64,000 bases of DNA from Chitinophaga solisilvae (GTDB lineage Bacteria > Bacteroidota > Bacteroidia > Chitinophagales > Chitinophagaceae): the NCBI RefSeq assembly GCF_009928525.1, contig NZ_JAABOK010000018.1, forward strand, positions 1 through 64,000, in the 5' to 3' direction. The position numbers were made by a program, and so were the translations under genes. This document shows, piece after piece, positions 9,180 through 19,161 of the stretch; the stretch's first letter is position 1; each line of letters opens with the position of its first letter. A model generated the notes under the pieces. The model was not told where the DNA came from. It did not search any database and saw only the letters and a list, made by a program, of their open reading frames with translations.

Positions 9180-10262
9180 ATGCAACTACATAAATTATCT
9201 TTTCTGTTTTTTCTGTCTCTGTTAATAGTAACAGGTTGCAAGAAAGACAATCTTACCCTTCCCCCTGATGAAATCGGCGGCAAGAGAGCCGTGGGTGATT
9301 TTGTCAGGAATAATTACGATCTCAGCATACTGGCTGCAGGACTGGAAAAGACAGGTCTGATGGATTCCCTGAATCAGCCGGGGCCATTCACCCTGTTTGC
9401 ACCGGATAATAATGCCTTTAAAGATATGGGCGTTACCAGCGCAGCCGCATTCAACACGATGAATACGGACAGCCTGCGGGATGCGCTGAAATACCATGTG
9501 TTCCGCGAAAGGAAGTATATCGGTGATTTTCCGGTGCAGATGTCCAATAAATTTGTGACCCTGTCCGGCGCTGAAATGTATGTATCCGTTTCCATGATGC
9601 CGGGCAGCCCCTTTTCACCGCCAATTCACAGAAATGTGTATGTAAACGGTGCATTGGTGTACAAGGAAAACAAACGAGACATCGCGCTGGCGAATGGTGT
9701 GGTGCATGTTATCCGTAAACCGCTGAAATACTATCCGCAGAATATACAGGAATTCCTGCAGGCTGATACTTCGCTCACCTTGTTTGTGGCTGCGCTGAAG
9801 CAGTTTAAATTATGGGATGGGCTTAGTGCCAAAGGCCCGTTCACCGTATTTGCACCGGACAACAAGGCATTCCGTAACCAGCGCCTTACGGCAGACAGCA
9901 TCAGCCGCATGGACCCTGCTGCATTCAAGCCCATCGCCATGAGTATCTATACTACAGAGCATAAGATCAGACGCATCTTTTCTACAGACTGGCAACAGAT
10001 CAACGGCAACTTTGGAACGAATGATACCTTCATTCAGCTCACCGGGTTTATTATGCAGCCCTTCTATGAGTACAATTCCTATAACCTCACGGAAACGGCT
10101 TACCTGAAGCCTATGACACCGGAAGGGGGCGCCGGTACGAACGGCCCGTATATAATCAATTACAAAGGCAGTATTGCTAAAGGCACCGATCACGTGGTGA
10201 CCAACGGCGTCGTTCACAAGATAGACGACCTGCTGCTGTATCCGCGGACACTGCGTAAATAA
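9180..10262 (+). CDS. Fasciclin-domain lipoprotein (two FAS1 domains)
   Basis: A 360-residue lipoprotein with lipobox VTGC at about residues 17-20. Two FAS1 domains are visible, at about 35-180 and 185-358. Each carries the hallmark GPFTLFAPDNNAF or GPFTVFAPDNKAF near its start and a closing ANGVVHVI or TNGVVHKID. FAS1 domains mediate protein or carbohydrate contacts and adhesion. It is the first of three consecutive fasciclin genes. Confidence 0.92.
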   Translation: MQLHKLSFLFFLSLLIVTGCKKDNLTLPPDEIGGKRAVGDFVRNNYDLSILAAGLEKTGLMDSLNQPGPFTLFAPDNNAFKDMGVTSAAAFNTMNTDSLRDALKYHVFRERKYIGDFPVQMSNKFVTLSGAEMYVSVSMMPGSPFSPPIHRNVYVNGALVYKENKRDIALANGVVHVIRKPLKYYPQNIQEFLQADTSLTLFVAALKQFKLWDGLSAKGPFTVFAPDNKAFRNQRLTADSISRMDPAAFKPIAMSIYTTEHKIRRIFSTDWQQINGNFGTNDTFIQLTGFIMQPFYEYNSYNLTETAYLKPMTPEGGAGTNGPYIINYKGSIAKGTDHVVTNGVVHKIDDLLLYPRTLRK

Positions 10263-10304
10263 ACGTTGTCTGTGTTTAATCAAAATATCAAAATCATTAT
10301 AACA

Positions 10305-11525
10305 ATGCGCTTATTTTTTATGCCGGGAAAACTGTTGTGGTGCGGATTATCTGCATTAATACTATGCATGAGCGCCTGCCGCCGGCAGGATATTGAACCG
10401 GATCCGGTAGGAGAACCTGTATCGTTTAACGGCCCGGATAAAACGGTGGAACAACTGCTGGAAAAATCTTCACATACTTTGTTCTATACCGCATGGAAAC
10501 GCTCCGGTATCAGCGAAGCACTGAAGAGGAAAGGAATAAATGCGGTTACCGTGCTGGCGCCTGCAGACAAGGCACTGCAGGCCGGCGGCTGGACGATGGA
10601 CCGTATTAATAAGGCTACCGTTGCCGACCTGGATTCACTGGTGCGCTACTATACTTCTTCCGGACGTATTGAACAGACTTCCCTGGCATTACGTCCGGGC
10701 AACTATGCTTTAAAGACCCTGCTCTTATCCGCCAGTATTCCCAACTTCGATGAAAGCAATCCTTACCAGTATTATATGTACGCAGGCAGGCACAACGACA
10801 GCCTGTATGTTAACGGAAAAGGCGTCAATAAATGGGGCCTCGCCATGGAAGCTACCAATGGTACCATTTATCCGATAGAACAGCTGATACCTAAACCCGA
10901 AACGGATATGCTGACCTGGCTGCAGGCAGACGGGCGCTTCACCTTTTACCTGGAAGCCATGCGTATCAGCGACAGCCTGTATACCGATGCCAGCTGGTGG
11001 GATCAGCAACGGCAAAATTTGCCCTTACTGTCCGCCATGCCTATGACCGGTGGTTCCTTTACCGTATTTGCGCCGACCAATAATGCATTTATCAAAAGCG
11101 GTTTTACATCCGTGGAAGATATCCGGCAGTATGCTATGCGCGCATTACCTATCGGCGAACCTTACAGTGACGAGAACGGATATTATGTATATCCGGTTTC
11201 TCCGATGGATTCTATCCTGCTGCCACACCGCATGGACCAGACAGGAGGCAACGGCCCTATCAGTCCTGACCGAAAGCCGCTTCCCTTGCTGTTCTTCAAT
11301 AATGATATGACCGACAATAAAATGTTGTCCGGTATGATGATCTGGCTGGGCAACATCGGGCAGGGGCCTAATGTGTATGTGCGTATTGAGTTCAGCAACA
11401 GCAACGGACAGGCAGCCATACGCCGCTTACACTCCACTCATACACCCATACCGCTGGCAGAAAAGAATATCATGCTGCTCAACGGACTTATTCATGTGGT
11501 AGACGAAGGTTTGCTGGTACCATAA
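10305..11525 (+). CDS. Fasciclin-domain lipoprotein
   Basis: A 406-residue lipoprotein from the ATG at 10305; the open frame begins at a TTG at 10266 with an unlikely N-terminus. The lipobox is MSAC around residue 24. Two FAS1-like units are present. The first is diverged (VTVLAPADKAL), and the second has FTVFAPTNNAF and closes with LLNGLIHVVDEGLL. A long insert separates the parts of the second domain. It is the middle of three fasciclin genes and follows the first by about 40 bases. Confidence 0.85.
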   Translation: MRLFFMPGKLLWCGLSALILCMSACRRQDIEPDPVGEPVSFNGPDKTVEQLLEKSSHTLFYTAWKRSGISEALKRKGINAVTVLAPADKALQAGGWTMDRINKATVADLDSLVRYYTSSGRIEQTSLALRPGNYALKTLLLSASIPNFDESNPYQYYMYAGRHNDSLYVNGKGVNKWGLAMEATNGTIYPIEQLIPKPETDMLTWLQADGRFTFYLEAMRISDSLYTDASWWDQQRQNLPLLSAMPMTGGSFTVFAPTNNAFIKSGFTSVEDIRQYAMRALPIGEPYSDENGYYVYPVSPMDSILLPHRMDQTGGNGPISPDRKPLPLLFFNNDMTDNKMLSGMMIWLGNIGQGPNVYVRIEFSNSNGQAAIRRLHSTHTPIPLAEKNIMLLNGLIHVVDEGLLVP

Positions 11526-11552
11526 GGTGTTTATCTCCAAAAAAAACAACAA

Positions 11553-12530
11553 ATGAAGAAAGTACTATATACAGGTATGCTGCTGGCGGCGCTGACAGCA
11601 TGTAACAAGAAAGATGAAGTACAGCCGGACAACAACGGAAACAACAGGATCAATTTTGTTATAGCTGACAACCTTTTCAATTTCTCTTATTTCAATACAG
11701 CCCTGGAACGCACCGGTTATCTCAAAAAGCTGGCCGGCGAAGGGCCGTTTACCGTACTGGTACCGGATAATATAGCGTTTAACCGTTCGGGTTATGGCAA
11801 TCATGATGCTTTATTGACGGAAAGCCTTTCTATACTGAACAACATGGTGTCTTACCATATTCTCGGCGGTAAATGGGAGTTCAACAAACTACCGTTTTCC
11901 TTCAACCAGGAAATACGTACCGATGCCGGCGCCAGGATGTTTGTTACGCGCTGGGTTAAAAATGCAGATACCATACTGATGATAAACGGCACGCGCATCA
12001 CTGCCCGTAACCTGCCAGCCAGCAATGGCCTGATCCAGGTAATGAGCGAAGTACTGCCGCCGCTGGTAAATAAAACGGTTTCAGATGCAGTAGCTGCCGA
12101 TACCTCGCTCACCTTGCTGAACGTGGCATTACAGCAGTCCGGTATGAAAGAACAGCTGGCATCAGACGAGGTATATACGCTGATGGTGCCTTCCAACCGG
12201 GCGCTCCGGGCAGCAGGATATGGTTCCATTGATAAGATCAATGCAGAAGATCCGGCCGTATTGCGCCGCCTGCTGAGCTACACCATGTTCAAGGGACGCA
12301 AATTTGTGTATGACTATATTCTCACCACCAGCAGCACCAATCAGTCCGAACAGGCTATGCTGAATGGCAATAATATCATTATTAAGGTAATCAGCAAAAG
12401 CGACGGTACACAGGATATTACCCTGAAAGGAACCGGGAACGCACAGCCGGCCAATATCGTCAAACGTAATGTGCTGGCAGGTAACGGTGTGTTGCATGTA
12501 GTGGATGCCTTGCTGAAAGAGAACCAATAA
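11553..12530 (+). CDS. Fasciclin-domain lipoprotein (two FAS1 domains)
   Basis: A 325-residue lipoprotein with a short signal peptide and lipobox LTAC at about residues 14-17. Two FAS1 domains lie at about 30-170 and 175-323. The first has GPFTVLVPDNIAF; the second has VYTLMVPSNRAL and closes with GNGVLHVVDALL. It follows the second fasciclin gene by 27 bases and precedes the Oar-like receptor by 24 bases, so the whole run is probably one operon. Confidence 0.9.
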   Translation: MKKVLYTGMLLAALTACNKKDEVQPDNNGNNRINFVIADNLFNFSYFNTALERTGYLKKLAGEGPFTVLVPDNIAFNRSGYGNHDALLTESLSILNNMVSYHILGGKWEFNKLPFSFNQEIRTDAGARMFVTRWVKNADTILMINGTRITARNLPASNGLIQVMSEVLPPLVNKTVSDAVAADTSLTLLNVALQQSGMKEQLASDEVYTLMVPSNRALRAAGYGSIDKINAEDPAVLRRLLSYTMFKGRKFVYDYILTTSSTNQSEQAMLNGNNIIIKVISKSDGTQDITLKGTGNAQPANIVKRNVLAGNGVLHVVDALLKENQ

Positions 12531-12554
12531 ACATTACTGACATTTTTAACTAGC

Positions 12555-15500
12555 ATGATGATGAAGCAGGTATACTTCAAAATATTATTACTGGTAATAG
12601 GCATCACGGCAGGGTTGTGGGCACAGGCGCAGGAAACGAATGGTACCCTGAACGGAAAGATTACCAACGACAAAAATGAACCTATGCCGGGGGCCACGGT
12701 GGTAGCTATCCACCAGCCTTCCGGCACTAAATACGGTACCGCTACCACGCCTGACGGCCGCTTTTTTCTGCCTGGCCTTCGTATAGGCGGTCCGTATAGT
12801 GTTACCGTTTCCATGATGGGCATGGAAACGCAAACCCGTGAAGATATTACCATCCGCCTGGGAGAAGCCCTGCAGCTGAACATACAGCTGGCAGATAAAG
12901 GTAAACAGCTATCGGAAGTAGTGATCAAGGGTGCAAAGGCCGGTCCGAAAGCCAACACCTTCGGCGCCGGACAAAACATCAGCCGCGTGCAGGTAGCCAA
13001 TATGCCTACCATTTCCCGCAGCATACAGGATGTTACCCGCCTGGTACCACAGGGTTCTAAAGACAACTCCTTCGGCGGTACCAACTTTCGCTATAACAAC
13101 GTTACCATCGATGGGGCCATCAACAACGACGCTATCGGTTTCAGTCCTTCCGTGGGCGGTATTACCGGTTCTTCCGGTATGCCCGGCTCCAGCACCCGCA
13201 CCAACCCGGTGTCTCTGGATGCTATCGAAGACATGCAGGTATATCTTGCTCCCTTCGACGTGAAGATCGGTAACTTCACCGGTGGTAGCGTGAATGCTGT
13301 CACCCGCAGCGGTACCAACAAAGTTACCGGCTCCATATATGGATTCGGCCGCAATGCCGCTATCACCGGCCGCGATAAGGCAGGCACCCTCGGAAAAATG
13401 AACGGCGATTTCTATGATTACCAGGCCGGCGTACGTGTAGGCTTCCCCATCATCAAAAACAAACTGTTCTTCTTTACCAACGAAGAAATTACCCGCCGCC
13501 AGGATCCGGCGCAGCTGATCGCCGGCACCCGCGAAACCGCGAAAATACTCAGTACACAGGATGCGGAAGATATCCGCAATGCTACGCTGAACCGCTACGG
13601 TAAAGACTTTGATCCCGGTACCGCCGGCAACTTCAATGCCTGGTCGCATTCCGTGAAATTCTTCAACCGCCTTGACTGGAACATCAACGAAAAAAATCAG
13701 CTGTCGGTACGCAACAACACCATCCGCTCCAAAGCCATGAACATGGACCGTGATCAGCAGGATTTCCGCTTCAGCAGCATGGCCTACGAGCAGGTGAATA
13801 ACCAGACATCTACCGTAGCAGAACTGAAAACAAGATTCAATAACCGCTTATCCAACAGCTTTATCGCAGGATTTACCACTGTGCACGATCAGCGCAATCC
13901 TACTGCAGATCCGGCATTGCCGCAGGTGCAGATCATGGGACGCGCGCCCGGTACCACCATCTATTTTGGTACAGACAGGGAAGCATCGATTTTCAACATG
14001 AAGCAGCGCACCATTGAGATTACCAATAACCTCACGCTGCATACAGGAAAACATACCCTGCTGTTTGGTACACATAATGAACTGTATCATATCGACTACG
14101 GCTTTGTGAACAGCTGGAACGGCCGCGTAGACTACCTCAGCATCGCAGATTATCTGGATAATAAACCCTACCGCGTGCGCGGCAGCTACAACTATAACAA
14201 TAACAACCGCGATTATATCCTGGCCAATCCCGAAGCGAAGTTTAACATCAATATGCTGAGCGTATATGCACAGGATGAAATTCAGCTGACAGAGAAACTG
14301 AAACTCATCCCCGGATTGCGCGCAGACTATACCATGCTGCCTTCCAAACCGGAGCTGAGCGAACATACACAGAACGCGTTTACCGATGACTACTTCGGAA
14401 GTTCCTATACCTATACACCACTGAACCGGATCACGAACAACTACCTGAACAAGGTGCAGCTGTCGCCCAGACTCGGTTTCCGTTATGACTGGTTCGGGGA
14501 CCAGCGCCTGGTACTGCGCGGCGGTACAGGATTGTTCACCGGCCGTATTCCTTTTGCATGGCTGGCGTACGCTTACTACAACAACGGGCTGAATTACGGC
14601 TCCTTTGACCAGAAAGCCGATACAAAAGCATTTGTTCCCGGTACAGATCCGCTGAAGCCCGGACCTAACGGTATCGCTGATTTCATCGCCTCCAACGGCG
14701 CTGTCATCAATAGCAGATACGCCGGTAAAACGCAGGTGGATGTGATAGATAATAACTTCGTTATGCCGAAAATCTGGCGTACCAGCGTGGCGGTAGACTA
14801 CACCACGCAGAATGGTTACAAGCTGGGGGTAGAGGCAATGATTACCAAAACCATCAAGGATGTTATTTTTAAACAGGTAAATATCAAAGATGATCCGCGT
14901 TACTACGGATATGATACCGCTCACCAGCAGCCTGTTTACAGCGGTACCACTGATCCGCGTTTCTCCAATGCGTATCAGCTGGGCAATACAGGTAAAGGCT
15001 ACCGGTACAGCTTAACGGCAACGGCTGCACGTACTTATCCGTTTGGCCTGTATGCCTCACTGGCATATACTTACGGACAGTCCAAAGATATTTCCAACGG
15101 TATCAGAAATTCCATGGAAAGCAACTGGCAGCTGAATCAGGCGCTGAATCCGAATAACCCGGAACTGGCCTATTCCAACTTTGACATCCGTCATCGTATT
15201 GTGGTGAACCTGCATTACCGTAAAACATGGAATCCTAACTGGGTGAGCACACTCAGCCTGTTTGCCACAGCGCAGTCGGGTAGTCCCTTTACCTATGGTA
15301 TTGTAAACAACAGTATCCAGGGATTACCGCAGCAGGTAAGCCTGGTGTATATTCCACAGGCAGATGAAGCTATTAAATATTTCCAGGACTATACGAACAA
15401 GGCAGGTGAAGTAATTACAGCAGCAGCGCAGGCAGCCGGTTTCAATGAGTATATAGACGGAGACAAATACCTGCGTACCCGCCGCGGCGCTTATACAGAG

Positions 15501-15833
15501 CGTAATATGGGACGCACGCCATGGAATATCCAGGCAGATCTGCACTTTGCGCAGGAGTACCATTTTTCCGCCGCTCCCGGCAGTAGCTTCCTCACCTTCA
15601 CGCTGGACGTGATGAACCTGACCAATCTGCTGAACAGTAACTGGGGCCGTTCCTATTTTTCTCCCAATACCTTTAACTCAACTGCCAGTGTGGGCTTAAC
15701 GCCTGCGTTTCCGGCGAAGCAGCATCCGGGCAACTACCCTGTATACCAGTACGAAAATCCGGGTAAGCCTTATTCCATTGACTTCTTCGGATCCCGTGCA
15801 CAGGTACAGATGGGTATGAGGTATTCATTCTAA
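12555..15833 (+). CDS. Oar-like TonB-dependent outer-membrane receptor
   Basis: A receptor of 1092 residues. A signal peptide (ITAGLWAQAQ) is followed by a carboxypeptidase-regulatory-like domain (about 30-115, LNGKITNDKNEPMPGATV), a plug with VTIDGAINNDAIGFS and TGGSVNAVTRSGTN, and a barrel ending MGMRYSF. The plug text is typical of the Oar-type receptors of Bacteroidota and myxobacteria, which act in adhesion, secretion or peptide uptake. There is no STN domain, unlike the receptor at 2729, so this one probably does not signal through FecR. Three ATG codons in a row open the gene. Confidence 0.9.
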   Translation: MMMKQVYFKILLLVIGITAGLWAQAQETNGTLNGKITNDKNEPMPGATVVAIHQPSGTKYGTATTPDGRFFLPGLRIGGPYSVTVSMMGMETQTREDITIRLGEALQLNIQLADKGKQLSEVVIKGAKAGPKANTFGAGQNISRVQVANMPTISRSIQDVTRLVPQGSKDNSFGGTNFRYNNVTIDGAINNDAIGFSPSVGGITGSSGMPGSSTRTNPVSLDAIEDMQVYLAPFDVKIGNFTGGSVNAVTRSGTNKVTGSIYGFGRNAAITGRDKAGTLGKMNGDFYDYQAGVRVGFPIIKNKLFFFTNEEITRRQDPAQLIAGTRETAKILSTQDAEDIRNATLNRYGKDFDPGTAGNFNAWSHSVKFFNRLDWNINEKNQLSVRNNTIRSKAMNMDRDQQDFRFSSMAYEQVNNQTSTVAELKTRFNNRLSNSFIAGFTTVHDQRNPTADPALPQVQIMGRAPGTTIYFGTDREASIFNMKQRTIEITNNLTLHTGKHTLLFGTHNELYHIDYGFVNSWNGRVDYLSIADYLDNKPYRVRGSYNYNNNNRDYILANPEAKFNINMLSVYAQDEIQLTEKLKLIPGLRADYTMLPSKPELSEHTQNAFTDDYFGSSYTYTPLNRITNNYLNKVQLSPRLGFRYDWFGDQRLVLRGGTGLFTGRIPFAWLAYAYYNNGLNYGSFDQKADTKAFVPGTDPLKPGPNGIADFIASNGAVINSRYAGKTQVDVIDNNFVMPKIWRTSVAVDYTTQNGYKLGVEAMITKTIKDVIFKQVNIKDDPRYYGYDTAHQQPVYSGTTDPRFSNAYQLGNTGKGYRYSLTATAARTYPFGLYASLAYTYGQSKDISNGIRNSMESNWQLNQALNPNNPELAYSNFDIRHRIVVNLHYRKTWNPNWVSTLSLFATAQSGSPFTYGIVNNSIQGLPQQVSLVYIPQADEAIKYFQDYTNKAGEVITAAAQAAGFNEYIDGDKYLRTRRGAYTERNMGRTPWNIQADLHFAQEYHFSAAPGSSFLTFTLDVMNLTNLLNSNWGRSYFSPNTFNSTASVGLTPAFPAKQHPGNYPVYQYENPGKPYSIDFFGSRAQVQMGMRYSF

Positions 15834-15844
15834 AACAAAGCAAT

Positions 15845-18040
15845 ATGAAACACTGTATATATTTATTTCTTGGATTTATCCTGGTATTTTCTGCCTGTAA
15901 AAGGAAAGATGTGCAGGAGATGAAAACGCCGCTGACGGTGAAGAATTTCTGGCCCAGCAGCGGCAAGGCAGGAACTGTGGTGACTATCAGCGGAACAGGT
16001 TTCGGCAGCAGCGCGAAGGAAAATGAAGTGAGCTTTAATGGTATCGCTGCCACTGTGGTGGATGTAAAAGATACCATTATGATGGTACTGGCTCCGGAGA
16101 AAGCATCTTCCGGTAAGGTAACCATCAGCAACGATGGCAAGCAGGTGGAAGCAGGCAGTTATACTTACCAGAACCTGACCATGCGCGCCGTAAATCCGTT
16201 GAATGGTCCGGCGGGTACAAACCTCAACATCCGCGGGGAAGGTTTCAGCAGTCTGAATACACCCGCGAAAGTAACCGTGAACGGGAAGGAGGCAACTATC
16301 ACCAGCGTGAACGATACGCTGATAGTGGCCGCCGTACCTGAGGCGGCCGGTACTGGCGCCGTGAAGGTGACAGTAGAGGATAAGGAAGTGAGTGGTCCGT
16401 TATTTACCTTCCAGCATATTGCTAAACTCAAGCCGCTGAAAGGTGGCAAGGGAACAACCGTTACCATTACGGGAGAAGGATTCAGTACGGTGGCGGCAGA
16501 TAACAGCATTGCCTTCAACGGTAAGCCTGGTAAGGTTGTCAGCGCTACTGCCACGCAGATAGTGGTAACCACCCCTGACGACGTGGCAACGGGGCCGCTG
16601 AGCCTGACGATCAACGGACAGATAACAACCGGTCCGGATTTCACGGTGATACCTCCGCCGGTATTGCAGACAGTAACTCCCCTGAGCAGCCCTGCCGGTG
16701 AAGATATTACCATCAGCGGCAAGAATTTCAGTAAAGAAGCCGATGAGAATAATGTGTTTTTCAATGGCGTAAAGGGAACGGTAAAATCAGCCACAGAAGA
16801 AGGGCTGGTGGTGACCATACCTGCTGGTGCGGGAACCGGCAATCTTAAAGTATGGGTAAACGGACAGGAAACTGCCGGGCCCTTATTTAAAGAACAGAAC
16901 CTGGGTATCGCGAAACTTACGCCTGACAATGGTCTGGAAGGAAGCGAGGTAACGGTAACGGGTGTAGGTTTCAGTAATGTGCTGACAGATAACATGGTTA
17001 CTTTAAATGGAATAACTATACCGGTAACAGGAGCCACGGAAAAGGAACTGAAGCTGAAGATGCCCGCCGGTATTTCCACCGGTGCGCTGGAAGTGCGCGT
17101 AGGTGCCTTGCAGGCTACCGGTCCTGTTTTCAAACGTGCCGGTGTGATGACGCTGGTGGGCGGTCCGGGTACTACTGACCTGGAGACTCCCGGAAGTATT
17201 GTGGTTGACCGCGGCGGCACCCTGTTTATTGTTGACGGCAACAGGATTAAGAAAGTAAGCGCCACCGGGGTGATCAGCCATTTTGCGGGAAGTCTTTCCA
17301 ATACCGGCGGGCACGTAGATGGCACAGGTACCAGCGCTGTGCTGGAAGCGCCTACCTCTATGGTGATCGATAAACTGGATAATATCTATATACAGGATGG
17401 TAATTATAAGCAGACTTTTATCCGCAAGATCACACCGGATGGTAAAGTAGCAACGGTGTTCTCATTTTCCGGCAGGCTGGGTGGTGGTATCGGCGTGGAT
17501 TTCAGCGGCGTGGTATATGTGAGCCAGCAGTACCAGGGGGTATTCAGGCTGGAAAGCAATGCTACCCTGACACGTATAGGAAACGGCTATGTGACCATTC
17601 CGGGTGGTATGGCGATTGATCCGTCAGGACGTATTTATTATGCCGGCGGCGATTATTACACGCCTTATGTAGGGGTAACCTCTCCTGGCGGCAGGGATGC
17701 TTTGCTGGCGGGTAATTCTTCTGAAACAGGCTTTGTGGACGGCCAGGGAAGCCAGGTACTCATGGGTTCTCCGATAGAGGTAACCTATGATCCGGTTACC
17801 GGCAATATTATTGTAATAGACAATATGCTGATGGCAGTACGCAGCATTACTCCGGGCGGGCTGGTAACTACCATTACAGGTGCGGCCGGAACGCGGGAGC
17901 TGTTTAAGATGGGATATGTCAACGGTACACTGAATGAAGCGCTCTTCCGTCATATGGGCGGTGTGTGTGTGGACAAGTCAGGTACTATTTATGTATCGGA
18001 GAAAACCAATAAGGCGATCAGAAAGATTTTCATGAAATAG
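15845..18040 (+). CDS. Lipoprotein with five IPT/TIG domains and NHL repeats
   Basis: A 731-residue lipoprotein with lipobox FSAC at about residues 14-17. Five IPT/TIG immunoglobulin-like domains follow in series (about 25-108, 109-187, 188-270, 271-355, 356-430), each with a GTxVTIxGxGFS-type motif and an N-G turn (SFNG, TVNG, AFNG, FFNG, TLNG). The rest (about 435-731) is a beta-propeller of NHL type with repeats such as GSIVVDRGGTLFIVDGNRIKK and GGVCVDKSGTIYVSEKTNKA. It would be exposed outside the cell and bind protein or glycan. It is the last gene of the run starting at 976, 12 bases after the Oar-like receptor. Confidence 0.9.
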   Translation: MKHCIYLFLGFILVFSACKRKDVQEMKTPLTVKNFWPSSGKAGTVVTISGTGFGSSAKENEVSFNGIAATVVDVKDTIMMVLAPEKASSGKVTISNDGKQVEAGSYTYQNLTMRAVNPLNGPAGTNLNIRGEGFSSLNTPAKVTVNGKEATITSVNDTLIVAAVPEAAGTGAVKVTVEDKEVSGPLFTFQHIAKLKPLKGGKGTTVTITGEGFSTVAADNSIAFNGKPGKVVSATATQIVVTTPDDVATGPLSLTINGQITTGPDFTVIPPPVLQTVTPLSSPAGEDITISGKNFSKEADENNVFFNGVKGTVKSATEEGLVVTIPAGAGTGNLKVWVNGQETAGPLFKEQNLGIAKLTPDNGLEGSEVTVTGVGFSNVLTDNMVTLNGITIPVTGATEKELKLKMPAGISTGALEVRVGALQATGPVFKRAGVMTLVGGPGTTDLETPGSIVVDRGGTLFIVDGNRIKKVSATGVISHFAGSLSNTGGHVDGTGTSAVLEAPTSMVIDKLDNIYIQDGNYKQTFIRKITPDGKVATVFSFSGRLGGGIGVDFSGVVYVSQQYQGVFRLESNATLTRIGNGYVTIPGGMAIDPSGRIYYAGGDYYTPYVGVTSPGGRDALLAGNSSETGFVDGQGSQVLMGSPIEVTYDPVTGNIIVIDNMLMAVRSITPGGLVTTITGAAGTRELFKMGYVNGTLNEALFRHMGGVCVDKSGTIYVSEKTNKAIRKIFMK

Positions 18041-18081
18041 TTTTTTCATACGCCCGGATATTAACCTCAACATGAAGCATG

Positions 18082-18103
18082 TGCCTCAACATTAGTTGGG
18101 GCA
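18082..18103 (+). terminator. Hairpin after the IPT/NHL gene
   Basis: A 9-base stem (18082-18090 with 18095-18103, one G-T pair) closes a 4-base loop about 40 bases after the stop codon. Only a weak T-rich stretch follows, so termination is possible but not certain. Confidence 0.35.
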
Positions 18104-18179
18104 TATTGCTTTGAGGCTGTGTGGGTTATTTAAAAATAAATGCTGATCTTGCAGGTTGAAGTATAAACTCCCTTTTACC

Positions 18180-19106
18180 ATGAGAAATGTATGCATGTTT
18201 GTGACCCTTTTCTGGTTGTCAATGTCCGCAGCGTATGCGCAGGTAGCCTCCCTGGTGGCTCCGAATAACAATTCCTTTGCAGGTCTGGAGAAGAACCTGT
18301 TGTTTCACGCAGACAAACGTTTTAAAGTAACACTGACGGGGCCTGTTCAGGTAGATGTAAGCCGGCTTTTCGACGGTGCGCTGGATCCTTTTTTCGGTAC
18401 TGCCCCTTCAGAAAGCAACCCAATGGTTGTACTGGTAGAAAACCTGCCGCTGGTGCACACGCAGAAGAAAGCGTATGTTGGCTGGACAGCGCGCTACCAG
18501 GGTAGCTCCCGTTTTAAAATAGAAGGTTTTGAAACAGGTGCCAATGACTGGATAATTTTGGCTGATGTAAGTAATACAAGCCTCAATGATTATATTGCGG
18601 AAGCCCGGGGTACTTTTTCAAAACTCAGGTATACCTTTTACAATGGTATTGGTGCCGCAGGAGCTATAGGGCTTTCCGAGCTGTTTTTCCTGCACGGGGA
18701 ATATGTGACGGCATATGATGGACTGATGGTACAATACGACCGGAACAACAACGTGAAGATGGGCAGCAACGCGTTGCCGACAGATCTTTCTGTGAATGGT
18801 ACCATTACTGCAAAACGTGTGAGAGTATTACAACAGGGCTGGGCTGATTTTGTATTTGAGCCGGATTACAAACTTCCTGATTTATCTGAGGTGGAATCAT
18901 TTATCCGTCAGCACGGGCATCTTCCTGAAATCCCTTCTGCTGCTGTGGTGCAGAAGGAGGGCGTAGATCTGGGAGATGTATCAGCGAAACTGTTGCAGAA
19001 GATAGAAGAGCTGACCTTGTATATGATAGAACAGCAGAAGAAGATGGCGGTGTTAAGTGCAGAGAATAAGGAGATGAAAGAAAAGATCGAAAAACTTACC
19101 AGGTAA
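18180..19106 (+). CDS. Exported protein with a phage-tail-fibre-like C-terminus
   Basis: A 308-residue protein from the ATG at 18180 (MRNVCMFVTLFWLSMSAAYAQ, a signal peptide). The open frame from a TTG at 18156 would bury that peptide. The middle part has no recognised fold by eye. The C-terminal third carries ITAKRVRVLQQGWADFVFE, then PDLSEVESFIRQHGHLPEIP, and ends in a coiled coil (LLQKIEELTLYMIEQQKKM). This is the common ending of Bacteroidota tail-fibre-like or endosialidase-chaperone-like surface proteins. It stands alone between the lipoprotein run and a terminator. Its function is unknown. Confidence 0.6.
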   Translation: MRNVCMFVTLFWLSMSAAYAQVASLVAPNNNSFAGLEKNLLFHADKRFKVTLTGPVQVDVSRLFDGALDPFFGTAPSESNPMVVLVENLPLVHTQKKAYVGWTARYQGSSRFKIEGFETGANDWIILADVSNTSLNDYIAEARGTFSKLRYTFYNGIGAAGAIGLSELFFLHGEYVTAYDGLMVQYDRNNNVKMGSNALPTDLSVNGTITAKRVRVLQQGWADFVFEPDYKLPDLSEVESFIRQHGHLPEIPSAAVVQKEGVDLGDVSAKLLQKIEELTLYMIEQQKKMAVLSAENKEMKEKIEKLTR

Positions 19107-19116
19107 ATAACATACT

Positions 19117-19143
19117 AACGGCGGGCTTTGGGTCCGCCGTTTT
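19117..19143 (+). terminator. Rho-independent terminator
   Basis: An 8-base GC-rich stem AACGGCGG (19117-19124) pairs with 19134-19141 around a 9-base loop and is followed by a few T. It lies between two convergent genes and may serve both. Confidence 0.7.
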
Positions 19144-19161
19144 CCATCTTCCGGTTATTGT

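Noticed and set aside
13848..14924. 358-residue open frame on the minus strand
   Set aside because: It is a mirror of the Oar-like receptor gene, with no domain text and no promoter context.
16165..17325. 386-residue minus-strand frame rich in Pro, Ser and Thr
   Set aside because: It is the antisense image of the IPT repeats (codons for Gly, Thr and Val reversed); repetition comes from the real gene.
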